A stretch of DNA of 49,890 bases from Bacillota bacterium (GCA_024636005.1 JAGXHV010000114.1:1-49890), one strand, 5' to 3'. Positions 24,359 to 33,126 are shown, numbered from the stretch's first letter. Notes: generated by a model not told the origin, from the sequence alone. Translations and numbers: made by a program.

Positions 24359-25470
24359 TAATCATTATACACATCTAATTCAGAAATACTGGTCATCAAC
24401 TTTTCATAATATGTGTCGATATTAGAATATTGATCACGGGCATTACGATAGTCCTCCAAAAAGCTTATGACGGATTCAATATACACAAAATTTCGATCCA
24501 GTTCATAATCCAATATTTTCGAATTATATTCACCATTATAAAGTTGTTCCATAACTAAATAGGTACATGCTCTTACAATATGTTCATTAAGGGAATTATC
24601 CCACTTAGTATAAGCTTGTTTTTCCATATCACGTTTGATCGGTTCAAACAAATATTTGCTGTTCGTTACAAGCTCAGGGTACAAATCTGTTTGTGGATTG
24701 ATATATGGGTGGGATAATTCATGAACCAAAAATGAAATAAAGCTATATTCATTGTCATAAACAGGTAAAGTGGGGATGGCGTCCACACGATCTTGATAGG
24801 TGTTGCTGATTCCAAACCCACCCATTGAATCGGGGATGATGCAGACGCTTATGTTCTCGAGGGCATATCCATAAAAGTTTAAAAGTTCTTCTGAGAGTTC
24901 AACTGAAGTAATATGTTTTTTCGCAAGCTCCAGTTCCCGAATATAAAAGTCTTTGTTTTCTTGGAAGTAGCTATCGTAATCTGAGTACACTCTAAAATCA
25001 TTGAGTGTTTCTACAAACAATTTAAGCTGTTCTGCTCCTCCAGCCCGTTTTACTCGATTTTCATCAATTAAGAGTCCTTCCAAAAGATCTCCGTTTTTGT
25101 CAACACTATGTAAATTCCCGGAAATGGCATCGTAAGAAAAACCATTCTCGTACATTTTACGTGTCATATCAAATATTGGATGATCAAGGTAAGCGGTAAA
25201 ATGTCTGACTTGCTGATCCATGTAGTTCGATTGCCTATACATCGTATATCCTGTATCATCTTTAATCAGCTCCATAACCAGATTTGCAGCTTCCATACTA
25301 GGATCAACAAAAACTGTGATTTCTGGACTTACTTCAAGTTGTATCGGGTCTGAAAACTCATAGTTAGTGAGTTCAGCTTGAGATGAAGTTTTCTGAACTT
25401 TCGTTATATTATTACTTGTACACCCCGTAAGGAGTAGGATTGCTAAAAAAATTAGGATCAGCTTCTTCAT
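24358..25470 (-). CDS. DUF4932 putative zinc-metalloprotease lipoprotein
   Basis: The 370-residue protein starts with a lipoprotein signal (LIFLAILLLTGC, lipidated Cys near residue 17). The body follows DUF4932: PEITVFVDPSMEAANLVMEL in the first part and the zinc-binding HELSH within FLVHELSHPYINP near residue 240. The HExxH motif suggests a metallopeptidase acting outside the membrane, but no activity is known to me. I chose the ATG at 25470, preceded by AAAGGAG, over an ATG at 25491. The stop codon touches a strong terminator. Confidence 0.8.
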   Translation of the reverse strand: MKKLILIFLAILLLTGCTSNNITKVQKTSSQAELTNYEFSDPIQLEVSPEITVFVDPSMEAANLVMELIKDDTGYTMYRQSNYMDQQVRHFTAYLDHPIFDMTRKMYENGFSYDAISGNLHSVDKNGDLLEGLLIDENRVKRAGGAEQLKLFVETLNDFRVYSDYDSYFQENKDFYIRELELAKKHITSVELSEELLNFYGYALENISVCIIPDSMGGFGISNTYQDRVDAIPTLPVYDNEYSFISFLVHELSHPYINPQTDLYPELVTNSKYLFEPIKRDMEKQAYTKWDNSLNEHIVRACTYLVMEQLYNGEYNSKILDYELDRNFVYIESVISFLEDYRNARDQYSNIDTYYEKLMTSISELDVYND

Positions 25471-25522
25471 GATGTCTCCTTTCATCAACAATTTTCTCGT
25501 AAAGCGAAACTATACCTACCTA

Positions 25523-26998
25523 TCAAATCAAAGCAATAGTCTGATCGATAGAATTAGAAATATTTTTAATCTCATCCATATCCCTGTCAATACTATCAGT
25601 CGTAGCTTTGACTTCTTCGATAATCGCCATGCTCTCCTCGAGCGTAGCGCTGATGGTCTCAGTGTTTTGAGTCAGTTCAGAATTTGCAGTGACAATCTCT
25701 TTGATTCCTGAATTCATCGTCATTGATTTTGCTTTTAGCGTGTCAATACCCTGGTCCAAATTGCTGATGTTCTCTGAAATTTGATTCAGCGATTCCACAG
25801 TACTTCCATTGGCCTCAACCAAACCGCCAAAACCGGTCAGCAAGTGATCAAACGATTTCGTTACAGACTCGATTTCAACATCAATTTTACTCGATAAAGC
25901 GTCTGTATCTTCTGCGAGCTTTCGGATTTCTTGTGCGACCACAGCAAATCCCTTGCCGCTTTCCCCAGCTCTAGCCGCTTCAATAGAAGCGTTGAGTGCG
26001 AGCAAGTTGGTCTGGTTGGAAACCGATTTTACAAGTTGGAGAACCTCTTTGATGGTGCCCAGCTGAGCGGCATTGCCTTTGACCTGAATATTGAGCCTGT
26101 CAATGGTTTCAGTATTGGAGGAAGCGTGTATGCCAATCTGCTTATTGGACGCATTCAGCGCACTACTCAGTGTCGCTATTTGGCTTGATAGTTCGCTTAC
26201 ATCCGTGACATTTTCTCTGAAGGTGTTGATTTGATTCAATATTTGTTTGCTCTTTTGACTGATTGTCTCCGTTGCAGTCGTTTGATCGTATGAGCCTTTA
26301 CTGATTTCATCCATAGCCTGAACGAGTGAATTCATAGCATCTGACGACTGCTCGATTCTTAAGTACATATTGCCGATGCTTTGCTTGACTTCATCAATCG
26401 TCAATTGTCGTTTTGAAAATGCTTCAAGTTCCGCCTCAGCTTTGACCTTAATTTCCTCTGCCGCATCTGAAGCTTGCTTCAGAACACCGGCAAAGCCATT
26501 TGAAACCACCATAACCACTGCAAAAATCTGGATTTCAATCACAAAAAGCATTGCCTTCTCGGTAGTTTCAAGAAGTCCACTGACGAGGGTCCAATAACCG
26601 AGCGTCACAAGACCCAGAGCACCAAAACCAATCGTATATCGGCGCTTGGAATTGAGCGCAAGTGGAATCAAGAACATCACAAGGGTCAAAAATGACAGCC
26701 TATTGGATTGAACCATCAACACACTAAAGAACCCCAGTGGCAAATAACCCGTCATCAAAGTAAGAAAAGTCGAGAAATGATTGATTTTCTTTCTAAGATA
26801 CAATGCATTGAATGTTGCCAAAAGCGCAAAAAATGTGATGATGCCGAGCGAGATGGCAGTGAGATCACCAGAATAACCCGGTGCGAGAAAAACGGCGTAT
26901 CCACCGATCAATGAGATAATGCCAATGACGGAGTAGGTGATTGCGATAACTCTTAGTATTTGATGATTGCGGTCGATATCAATTTTTTCTGTTGACAT
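25523..26998 (-). CDS. Methyl-accepting chemotaxis protein without HAMP domain
   Basis: The 491-residue protein has about six membrane helices in residues 15-185 with no extracellular sensor domain, a short linker ([15 protein letters not shown]), and an MCP signalling domain from about residue 230. The highly conserved hairpin tip ([19 protein letters not shown]) and the following [16 protein letters not shown] are intact, so it should couple to CheW/CheA. The signal is probably sensed in the membrane. It is followed by the lipoprotein gene on the same strand. A deleted second copy of its 3' end lies at 24225-24312. Confidence 0.92.
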   Translation of the reverse strand: MSTEKIDIDRNHQILRVIAITYSVIGIISLIGGYAVFLAPGYSGDLTAISLGIITFFALLATFNALYLRKKINHFSTFLTLMTGYLPLGFFSVLMVQSNRLSFLTLVMFLIPLALNSKRRYTIGFGALGLVTLGYWTLVSGLLETTEKAMLFVIEIQIFAVVMVVSNGFAGVLKQASDAAEEIKVKAEAELEAFSKRQLTIDEVKQSIGNMYLRIEQSSDAMNSLVQAMDEISKGSYDQTTATETISQKSKQILNQINTFRENVTDVSELSSQIATLSSALNASNKQIGIHASSNTETIDRLNIQVKGNAAQLGTIKEVLQLVKSVSNQTNLLALNASIEAARAGESGKGFAVVAQEIRKLAEDTDALSSKIDVEIESVTKSFDHLLTGFGGLVEANGSTVESLNQISENISNLDQGIDTLKAKSMTMNSGIKEIVTANSELTQNTETISATLEESMAIIEEVKATTDSIDRDMDEIKNISNSIDQTIALI

Positions 26999-27165
26999 AA
27001 ATCCTCCGATTATTTAATTGTATAGGTATGAAGTTTTATTAACATTCAGCTTTTTATATTTTAGCATTATAGATATCCATAATCCATAAAATTTTGGGTA
27101 AATATAATATTCAATGCAATAAAATGAGACTTTCATCCGTTATCTATATATAAAGGAGACAGATC

Positions 27166-27762
27166 ATGCTTACTTTAGCGACGCTGGTTGACGAATCAGC
27201 CATCTTAAAAAAACGACTCAATATAAAAATAAACGACAATCTGTTTGAGCAAATTGCCCAGGGCAACATGGATGCACTTGAGACACTTTATAGCTCAACA
27301 GAAAGAGCACTTTATGCATACTTACTTTCACTGACGAGAGATCATAATCTGGCAGTGGACCTGCTGCAGGAGACCTACATCAAAGTCATGGGAGCTGCAC
27401 ATTTGTACCAACCTCAGGGAAAACCAATGGCCTGGATATTTTCAATCGCCAAAAACCTGTTTCTCGACGAACTCAGAAAGAGAAGCCGCGAAGTGGTGGT
27501 TGGAGAAACCGAAGTCTTTGACAAGATTAATTTGTCATACGAAATGCACCCTGAAAACAGATTGGTACTCGAAGCGGCACTTTCAGAGCTCAGCGAAACT
27601 GAGCGTTCCATTATTTTGCTGTTTTCCGTATCAGGAATGAAGCATAGAGAAATCGCAGGTTTACTTAATCTAAACTTATCAACAGTATTATCCAAGTATC
27701 ATAGAGGACTCAAGAAATTGAGAACATTTCTTGAAGAAGGAGGAAAGACTTATGAACAATGA
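27166..27762 (+). CDS. RNA polymerase sigma factor, sigma-70 family (ECF-like)
   Basis: The 198-residue protein has region 2 at about residues 40-95 (LTRDHNLAVDLLQETYIKVM) and region 4 at about 140-190 (MKHREIAGLLNLNLSTVLSK). AAAGGAG precedes the ATG. It overlaps the next gene, which encodes an RsgI-like membrane protein, so the pair is a sigma/anti-sigma unit. The sequence is of ordinary ECF type, unlike SigI, although its partner looks RsgI-like. Confidence 0.9.
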   Translation: MLTLATLVDESAILKKRLNIKINDNLFEQIAQGNMDALETLYSSTERALYAYLLSLTRDHNLAVDLLQETYIKVMGAAHLYQPQGKPMAWIFSIAKNLFLDELRKRSREVVVGETEVFDKINLSYEMHPENRLVLEAALSELSETERSIILLFSVSGMKHREIAGLLNLNLSTVLSKYHRGLKKLRTFLEEGGKTYEQ

Positions 27763-29314
27763 TCAAATCATAAAGAAAATCGAGCGCGCAGTAGATGAGG
27801 CGCCAATAGACAAGATGGACCAGATTAAAACCGCAAAAGTGGAAAAGATGGCAATGCATGATCACATCACAAAGCAGTCAGCCAAAAAACTCCCGATATA
27901 CAAAGTGGCCGCTATAGCGGCGATATTCCTATTCGCATTTTTCGGATACAGATATCAGTACGTAACTCCTGACACCATGGTTTACCTGGACGTCAATCCA
28001 AGTTTTGAAATTGGAATCAACCGTGCAGGCAAAGTGGTAGAAGTAGAAGGTGTCAACGACGATGCAAAAGCAGTCATTGAATCCCTTTCCCTTGAAAAAA
28101 TGAGTATTGAAGAAGCGGTGGAAACCATTACACACAAACTTGTTGAGATGAACTACCTCAGGTCGGACCAAAACATGATTTTGGTTTCAGTCTATAACAA
28201 AGATGAAAGCAAACGCATAGCACAAAGCGACACCATAGAAAAAGTCATAAAAATCGAACTTGAAAAAGATCTTATTGAATCAGTGGTACTTTCACAATCC
28301 ATCAGCTTGAAATCTGATGACGACGATGATGATGACAATCTAGACGTATCAAGAGGTAAACTGCACTTCATCAACACACTGCTCAGCATGGATTCTACTT
28401 TGAACAAGCAAGACTTGGCTTCCATGTCCATACAGGAACTTGTGGTTGTAGCCAATCGCTCAGACTTCTCACTGAATGATTACTTTACTGAGAAAGAAGT
28501 AAAAGCGATCAAGCAAATATTGTTCTCTGACGATGACGATGATGACGATATTGACTCTGATGACGACAAAGGTACTCGAATCACACTTGAAGCTGCAAAA
28601 GTAATCGCATTAACCCGTGTCAATGGAACAATCGTTGATATGGATCAAGATGATGACGAATACAAATTTGAAATCACACTTGATGGCACAAAATATGAAA
28701 TCGAAATCGATGCTTACACTGGCAAAATCCTCAAAGTTGAAATGGACGATGATGATGACGACTCAGATGACGATGTTGATACCAGTACTAGTGCGTCTCA
28801 AAGTGATGACGACTCAGTTAATGGTCAACAAGGCCCACGCATCACAGCGGAAGCAGCAAGAGCAAGCGCACTTAAAAGTGTCAATGGTACCATCGTAAAA
28901 ATGGAAGAAGAAGACTATGAATTTGAATTTGAAATTCAGTTGGAAGGCACACTATATAAAGTCAAAGTCCATGCTTACACTGGATTGGTCACTAAAGTTG
29001 AAATGGAAGACGATGATGATTCAGACGACGATGACGACTCTGACGACGACAGTGATGATCAAGGCACACGCATCACACTTGAAGCTGCAAAAGCAAACGC
29101 ACTGAATCGTGTCAAAGGCACAATAGTAGATATGGAACAAGAAGATGACAAATATGAATTTGAAATCGAACTTGAAGGTACAATATACAAAATCGAAGTC
29201 CACGCCTACACTGGTGAAATTATAAAAGTTGAGATGGAAGAATCTGAAGATGATGACTCAGACGACGATTCAGTTGAAGACGACGACTCCGATGATTCAG
29301 AGGATGATGATTGA
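27752..29314 (+). CDS. RsgI-like anti-sigma protein with three PepSY repeats and Asp-rich linkers
   Basis: The 520-residue protein has a cytoplasmic N-terminus (1-50), a membrane helix (about 53-73, VAAIAAIFLFAFFGY), and an RsgI-type outer domain (YLDVNPSFEIGINRAGKVVE, near 80-100). Then come three PepSY-like repeats of about 55 residues at roughly 277-330, 365-418 and 440-493, each starting ITLEAAK or ITAEAAR and ending DAYTGKI or HAYTGLV. The linkers are nearly pure Asp and Ser. The three units are also similar at DNA level (28577, 28840, 29068), so they arose by tandem duplication. The Asp blocks suggest calcium or other cation binding. The start at 27752 has GAAGGAGG; the stop overlaps a repeat hairpin. 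Confidence 0.85.
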   Translation: MNNDQIIKKIERAVDEAPIDKMDQIKTAKVEKMAMHDHITKQSAKKLPIYKVAAIAAIFLFAFFGYRYQYVTPDTMVYLDVNPSFEIGINRAGKVVEVEGVNDDAKAVIESLSLEKMSIEEAVETITHKLVEMNYLRSDQNMILVSVYNKDESKRIAQSDTIEKVIKIELEKDLIESVVLSQSISLKSDDDDDDDNLDVSRGKLHFINTLLSMDSTLNKQDLASMSIQELVVVANRSDFSLNDYFTEKEVKAIKQILFSDDDDDDDIDSDDDKGTRITLEAAKVIALTRVNGTIVDMDQDDDEYKFEITLDGTKYEIEIDAYTGKILKVEMDDDDDDSDDDVDTSTSASQSDDDSVNGQQGPRITAEAARASALKSVNGTIVKMEEEDYEFEFEIQLEGTLYKVKVHAYTGLVTKVEMEDDDDSDDDDDSDDDSDDQGTRITLEAAKANALNRVKGTIVDMEQEDDKYEFEIELEGTIYKIEVHAYTGEIIKVEMEESEDDDSDDDSVEDDDSDDSEDDD

Positions 29315-29385
29315 TTTTCAGCGTAGCTGAAAATCACGCGAACGTAGCATTTTGAAGAAATGCAGGAGCGAAAGTAACTATGTTC
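29313..29385 (+). repeat. Stem-loop repeat, second subtype, copy E
   Basis: A perfect 10-bp hairpin (GATTTTCAGC / GCTGAAAATC, loop GTA) is followed by ACGCGAA, a small hairpin (GCATTT / AAATGC), GGAGCG and the tag AGTAACTATGTTC. It has the same order of parts as copies A-D, with a different tail. The first hairpin begins inside the stop codon of the anti-sigma gene. Confidence 0.65.
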
Positions 29386-29524
29386 AACTCGTACAAGGTT
29401 ACTCAAACCATATTAGCTATCTGCACCTATGTTCCAACTCTCAATAAGCTCACCCGAACTAAAATAATAATAGATCAAAAAGCGCCTCAATCAACAAACG
29501 AATGGCGCTAATCCTATCCTCTTA

Positions 29525-29555
29525 GCCTGCACCCGTCATAGTGCAGGCTTTTTTT
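29525..29555 (+). terminator. Rho-independent terminator
   Basis: A perfect 8-bp GC-rich stem (GCCTGCAC / GTGCAGGC) with an 8-nt loop is followed by seven T. It probably ends transcripts of the sigma/anti-sigma operon. A further hairpin at about 29480-29510 (AGCGCC / GGCGCT) lies just upstream. Confidence 0.8.
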
Positions 29556-29570
29556 CGTCTTATAAAAGGA

Positions 29571-29599
29571 AAACCCTGAGCAAATTTGCTCAGGATTTT
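29571..29599 (-). terminator. Terminator after the broken 4Fe-4S gene
   Basis: CCTGAGCAAATTTGCTCAGG is a perfect 20-base palindrome followed, on the minus strand, by GTTTTCC and preceded by a matching A run. It lies 23 bases past the stop codon of the minus-strand pseudogene. Confidence 0.6.
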
Positions 29600-29621
29600 C
29601 AGTCTTATCTATACTTTATTT

Positions 29622-29990
29622 TCAATTATCCCTAGCAGTCACCTGTCTCGAAGCAGTAGAAACCTGAGGCTTCACCACCTGTATCTCCTTAATCACTTGA
29701 GTGGCATGTCCCCATCGGACAGACCACACACCAGCTTCTCGGCTTGTATGTGATGCCCATGAGGATACCGACGATAAACGAGATCCCCATAAATCTATAA
29801 AATGCACTGGCAAGCTTCGTAAAATCACCACCAGAGTGGAAGATGGCAAACGTAAAAACAGTTCCCATAAGTATTAAAAGTCCATTTTTAAAATTTCTAG
29901 TGCCCATAAATTTCGGAAGGGCAACCCCTAAACTGATCTTAGCCAGAAACTTACCGAGAAACGAGCCCCTCGGACAATATTGATTTTCAG
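29622..29990 (-). pseudogene. Broken 4Fe-4S membrane protein gene
   Basis: The minus-strand frame beginning near 29990 reads YCPRGSFLGKFLAKISLG, a membrane segment (LLILMGTVFTFAIF), and YKPRSWCVVCPMGT, which fits the C-terminal part of a membrane-bound 4Fe-4S protein. After CPMG the frame shifts: the expected continuation (QVIKEIQVVKPQ and onward to 29622) lies in another frame. The N-terminal part is also missing, replaced by the stem-loop repeat at 29982-30052. The gene is thus disrupted at both ends. Calling only one of the two frames would miss this. Confidence 0.65.
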
Positions 29991-30052
29991 CACAGCTGAA
30001 AATCACGCTAATAAGTTTTCCGGAGGAAAACTTATTAGCGATAGCAACTATG
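29982..30052 (+). repeat. Stem-loop repeat, second subtype, copy F
   Basis: GATTTTCAGC / GCTGAAAATC (loop ACA) is followed by AC and a perfect 15-bp hairpin (GCTAATAAGTTTTCC / its inverse, loop GGA), then GATAGCAACTATG. The first hairpin is identical in stem to copy E, 670 bases away, while the second has a different and longer stem. Confidence 0.65.
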
Positions 30053-30211
30053 TTTTAATAATCAAATAGAAACGTTACGACACCTCAGTGACCTCGCATA
30101 ACCAGAGGGGGAATAACTTGATAGAACCACCAGAGTCAAGCAATGTGAACACATTTTAAAAGTTTGAAATATTCATACAATTCCCATTTCTGGAAAGGAC
30201 AATCCATTCCC

Positions 30212-30253
30212 ATGTCGAATAGTTATATAAAGACCAGGCATTATCACATATAG
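30212..30253 (+). CDS. Possible 13-residue leader peptide before the ABC-F gene
   Basis: An ATG at 30212 opens a 13-residue frame (MSNSYIKTRHYHI) ending 17 bases before the ABC-F start. AAAGGA lies 12 bases upstream of the ATG, a somewhat long spacing. Several ABC-F resistance genes are controlled by ribosome stalling on short leader frames, which makes this worth noting, but I see no convincing alternative hairpins. Confidence 0.25.
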   Translation: MSNSYIKTRHYHI

Positions 30254-30269
30254 ACACAGGAGGAGACCC

Positions 30270-31844
30270 ATGTCAGCCATAACCCTCACAAAACTCAGCT
30301 TCACCTATGGTACATATTACAAACCCGTTTTCAAAGACGTCACCGCCACCATTGACACCGATTGGAAACTCGGACTCATCGGCAGGAACGGCAGAGGAAA
30401 GACCACGCTACTGAAATTGATCCACGGCTCGCTTTTGCCAGATAGCGGTAGTATCTCAAAATCAGTAAAGACCGAAATCTTCCCATACGATTACACCTGC
30501 GCATACACAAACACTCTGGATATCCTGAGTGAGAATATCGGTGGATTCAGGTCCATGGAGAGCGCCATGGAGACACTTCTATCAAGTGACGACGAGGAAT
30601 CCATGATGAAATACTCTCGCCTTCAGGGGGAGTATGAAGCGCTTGGTGGCTATACCGTGGAAACCGACATACATAAGGAAATTGCAATGCTGGGGCTGGA
30701 TGCCTCATTACTTAAGCGCGACTTCGACACCCTATCGGGAGGCGAGCAGACCAAACTGCTGATCCTCGCCTTGTTCTTGCGTCCCAATCATTTCATATTA
30801 CTCGATGAACCCACCAACCATCTCGACATCGAGGGCAAAAGAATTCTTGCGGAATACCTCGCAAAGAAGAAAGGCTTCATAGTCATCACACACGACCGTA
30901 AGTTTCTCGATACTACCGTGGACCATATCATAGCCATAAATAAATCGAACATCACCATAGAAAAAGGCAATTACACCTCGTGGCATCATAACAAGACCCT
31001 CTACGAGGCATTTGAACTGCGCACCAAAACCAATCTCGAGAAAGAGACCGAAAAACTCGAAGACTCCTCAAATGCCAAACGCCATTGGTCCGGAAAAATT
31101 GAAGGCGTCAAGAATCCATACAAAACGCACAACAGGGGAACCGGTGCAAGATCCGCCAGACTCATGAAAAGTGCCAAAATGCTCGAACGCCGAATGGAAA
31201 AGCATATTGAAGCCAAACGAAGGCTACTTCAAAATTTTGAAATGGTGCAGGATTTCGACATTGACCAGGATGACATGGATGCCCAAAATCTCATCACACT
31301 GAAAAACATCACCTATGGGTATGACGAGAAAATGATCCTCATGGACATCCATATGAAAATCAACACAGGTGATGCCATTTGGCTTAAAGGTAAAAACGGT
31401 TCTGGCAAAACGACACTGATCAAAATCATTACCGGAGAAATTCAGAATTTCAAAGGGGAACGCACCATTACAGATGATCTGATTCTTGCAGAAAGCAAAC
31501 AATTGCCAATTTGGCAATTCGGACACATAAAGGAACATTTGAGGGAAAGCGACATCGACACGGACCGGTTCAAAGAACTCCTAAAACGCTTCGATCTGCC
31601 CGACGAACTGTATGAACGCCCCATAGAATCCTTCAGCAGTGGCGAACAAAAGAAGATCGACATCGCAAGGGCACTCTCCACCAAGAACCATTTGCTCATA
31701 CTGGATGAACCGCTCAATTACATGGACATCCAGTTTAGAGGACAACTTGAAAAGGCAATGATCGATTACAAACCCACGGTGGTTTTTGTAGAGCATGATG
31801 AATGGTTTGGAGAGGCTGTGGGGAGTAAGGTAGTTGAGGTGTAA
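30270..31844 (+). CDS. ABC-F ATPase, ribosomal protection type (Lsa/Vga-like)
   Basis: The 524-residue soluble protein has two ABC ATPase domains and no membrane segments. The first has Walker A GRNGRGKTT near residue 38, signature LSGGEQTK near 157, and Walker B ILLDEPTNHLD near 177; the second has GKNGSGKTT near 375, FSSGEQKK near 456 and ILDEPLNYMD near 478. The opening TDWKLGLIGRNGRGKTT is characteristic of the Lsa/Vga/CplR group. The linker (residues about 240-320) is the interdomain arm that reaches toward the peptidyl-transferase centre in resistance proteins. It probably protects ribosomes from lincosamide, pleuromutilin or streptogramin A type drugs. GGAGGA precedes the ATG. Confidence 0.88.
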   Translation: MSAITLTKLSFTYGTYYKPVFKDVTATIDTDWKLGLIGRNGRGKTTLLKLIHGSLLPDSGSISKSVKTEIFPYDYTCAYTNTLDILSENIGGFRSMESAMETLLSSDDEESMMKYSRLQGEYEALGGYTVETDIHKEIAMLGLDASLLKRDFDTLSGGEQTKLLILALFLRPNHFILLDEPTNHLDIEGKRILAEYLAKKKGFIVITHDRKFLDTTVDHIIAINKSNITIEKGNYTSWHHNKTLYEAFELRTKTNLEKETEKLEDSSNAKRHWSGKIEGVKNPYKTHNRGTGARSARLMKSAKMLERRMEKHIEAKRRLLQNFEMVQDFDIDQDDMDAQNLITLKNITYGYDEKMILMDIHMKINTGDAIWLKGKNGSGKTTLIKIITGEIQNFKGERTITDDLILAESKQLPIWQFGHIKEHLRESDIDTDRFKELLKRFDLPDELYERPIESFSSGEQKKIDIARALSTKNHLLILDEPLNYMDIQFRGQLEKAMIDYKPTVVFVEHDEWFGEAVGSKVVEV

Positions 31845-32223
31845 AGGGGTGTTGTTAGACGAGTACATCAGATTATACAGGACCATAGTATCAATATTCA
31901 CTTCAAAGGAAAGATATACAAAGAGAAACTTAAGTGGTGTGTTAAACTTGAGGGGAATGGAAGAATTGGGAAAAATGGAAAAAAGATTGTTTTCAGAATA
32001 ATTGTTCAATTTGCATAATGTTATTTCATCATATTATGTTACAATGAGCCCAACTGGTAAATATGGAAGTCAGAACACTTTGGGGGAACTGATGAATAAT
32101 AGATTTACTGGAAATAGGATTCAAATTAATATGCAGATACAATTTCGCCTTCTCACAGGAATCATGTGTTAAGGTGATTTGTCGTGCCTGAATTAGAATT
32201 GATGATGTTCGAAGGAGCTTTTT
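31845..32223 (+). other. Gap before the defence island; promoter and 26-codon frame
   Basis: No clear gene fills this 379-base gap. Bases 31842-32018 form an open stretch without start, reading HFKGKIYKEKLKWCVKLEG, which I cannot assign. An extended -10 (TGTTACAAT) lies at 32037-32045. A 26-residue frame at 32092-32172 starts with an ideal GGGGG-AACTG-ATG site. The sequence turns AT-rich from about 31.9 kb. Confidence 0.4.
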
Positions 32224-33093
32224 ATGGATAGGAAAGCGTTACTTGATGCAGTTGAAAACATAAACATATGGAAAAAGCATTCTCAAAGGGCACCACATAA
32301 ACCTTTGTTGATTTTATACGCATTGGGTCGATTTCAAACCGAACGATCAGAGCGATTCGAGTATGAAGAAATCAAAGATTCGCTAAAAGGTTTATTAATA
32401 GACTTTGGTCCTAATAGAAAATCCTATGACACAAAAGATCCTTTCGTGAGATTACAGAGAGATGGAATATGGCAGCTCAGTATGGAGAGAGAAAGTATCG
32501 AACTTAATGATCGTTGGTTACTCAACAATCATGTGACAGGTGGTTTCAATTCAGACGTTCTGAATCTGATCAAGCAAGATGATAATTTGATCAGAAAGAT
32601 TGCAGAAAATATACTGGACAGTCATTTTCCTGAGTCCATCCATGAAGACATTCTTAGTGCAGTGGGACTCGATTTGAGTCATACCACTAGACGAGTGAGG
32701 ATACGTGATCCGAAATTCAGAGACAAAATTCTTAGGGCTTATGGTTACAGTTGTGCAGTGTGTGGTTTCAATGTACGGATGGCACATCAATTGGTTGGTG
32801 TGGAAGCTGCACATATCAAATGGCATCAAGCGGGTGGACCAGATATAGAAAGCAATGGTTTGGCACTCTGTTCAATGCATCATAAACTGTTTGATCATGG
32901 CGTGTTTACAATAAACAATGATCTTCGTTTTATCGTTTCTCAAAATGCTAATGGTTCAAATGGACTGAATGAATGGTTGATGCAATTTCATGGTAAAGAA
33001 GTTCGAGGTCCAATTCAGGAAATATATGTGCCTAATGAAGATTTCTTACATTGGCATGTTAAAGAGGTTTTTAAGGGTGATGGTAGGTATTAA
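32224..33093 (+). CDS. SBD-HNH endonuclease, phosphorothioate-DNA-dependent type IV restriction family
   Basis: The 289-residue protein has an N-terminal sulfur-binding-type domain (residues 10-110) with the conserved SQRAPHKPLLILYALGRF at 20-37. The C-terminal HNH domain (about 165-235) has zinc cysteines Cys177 and Cys180, EAAHI with His197, and NGLALCSMHHKLFD with Asn211, Cys216 and the His pair 219-220. Enzymes of this family cut foreign DNA bearing phosphorothioate links made by Dnd systems. No dnd genes lie in the window, as expected for a host that attacks modified DNA. GAAGGAG precedes the ATG. The NurA-like gene follows 33 bases later. Confidence 0.88.
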   Translation: MDRKALLDAVENINIWKKHSQRAPHKPLLILYALGRFQTERSERFEYEEIKDSLKGLLIDFGPNRKSYDTKDPFVRLQRDGIWQLSMERESIELNDRWLLNNHVTGGFNSDVLNLIKQDDNLIRKIAENILDSHFPESIHEDILSAVGLDLSHTTRRVRIRDPKFRDKILRAYGYSCAVCGFNVRMAHQLVGVEAAHIKWHQAGGPDIESNGLALCSMHHKLFDHGVFTINNDLRFIVSQNANGSNGLNEWLMQFHGKEVRGPIQEIYVPNEDFLHWHVKEVFKGDGRY

Positions 33094-33126
33094 TTTTACT
33101 CTTACTGTATAATAAAGGAGTTTTTT

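Noticed and set aside
24093-24425. A plus-strand frame of 110 codons between gldA and the lipoprotein gene
   Set aside because: It crosses the receptor remnant and a terminator in the wrong strand, with no ribosome binding site or family pattern.
28577-29230. Three direct DNA repeats as a CRISPR or mobile repeat
   Set aside because: They are in frame, encode PepSY units, and belong to one continuous protein.
27166-29314. Classical SigI/RsgI pair
   Set aside because: The membrane protein has an RsgI-like outer domain, but the sigma factor has ordinary ECF regions and I see no SigI-specific pattern, so the symbols sigI and rsgI are not assigned.
31581-32009. A minus-strand frame of 142 codons after the ABC-F gene
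   Set aside because: It overlaps the end of the ABC-F gene on the opposite strand, has no ribosome binding site and reads as shadow sequence.
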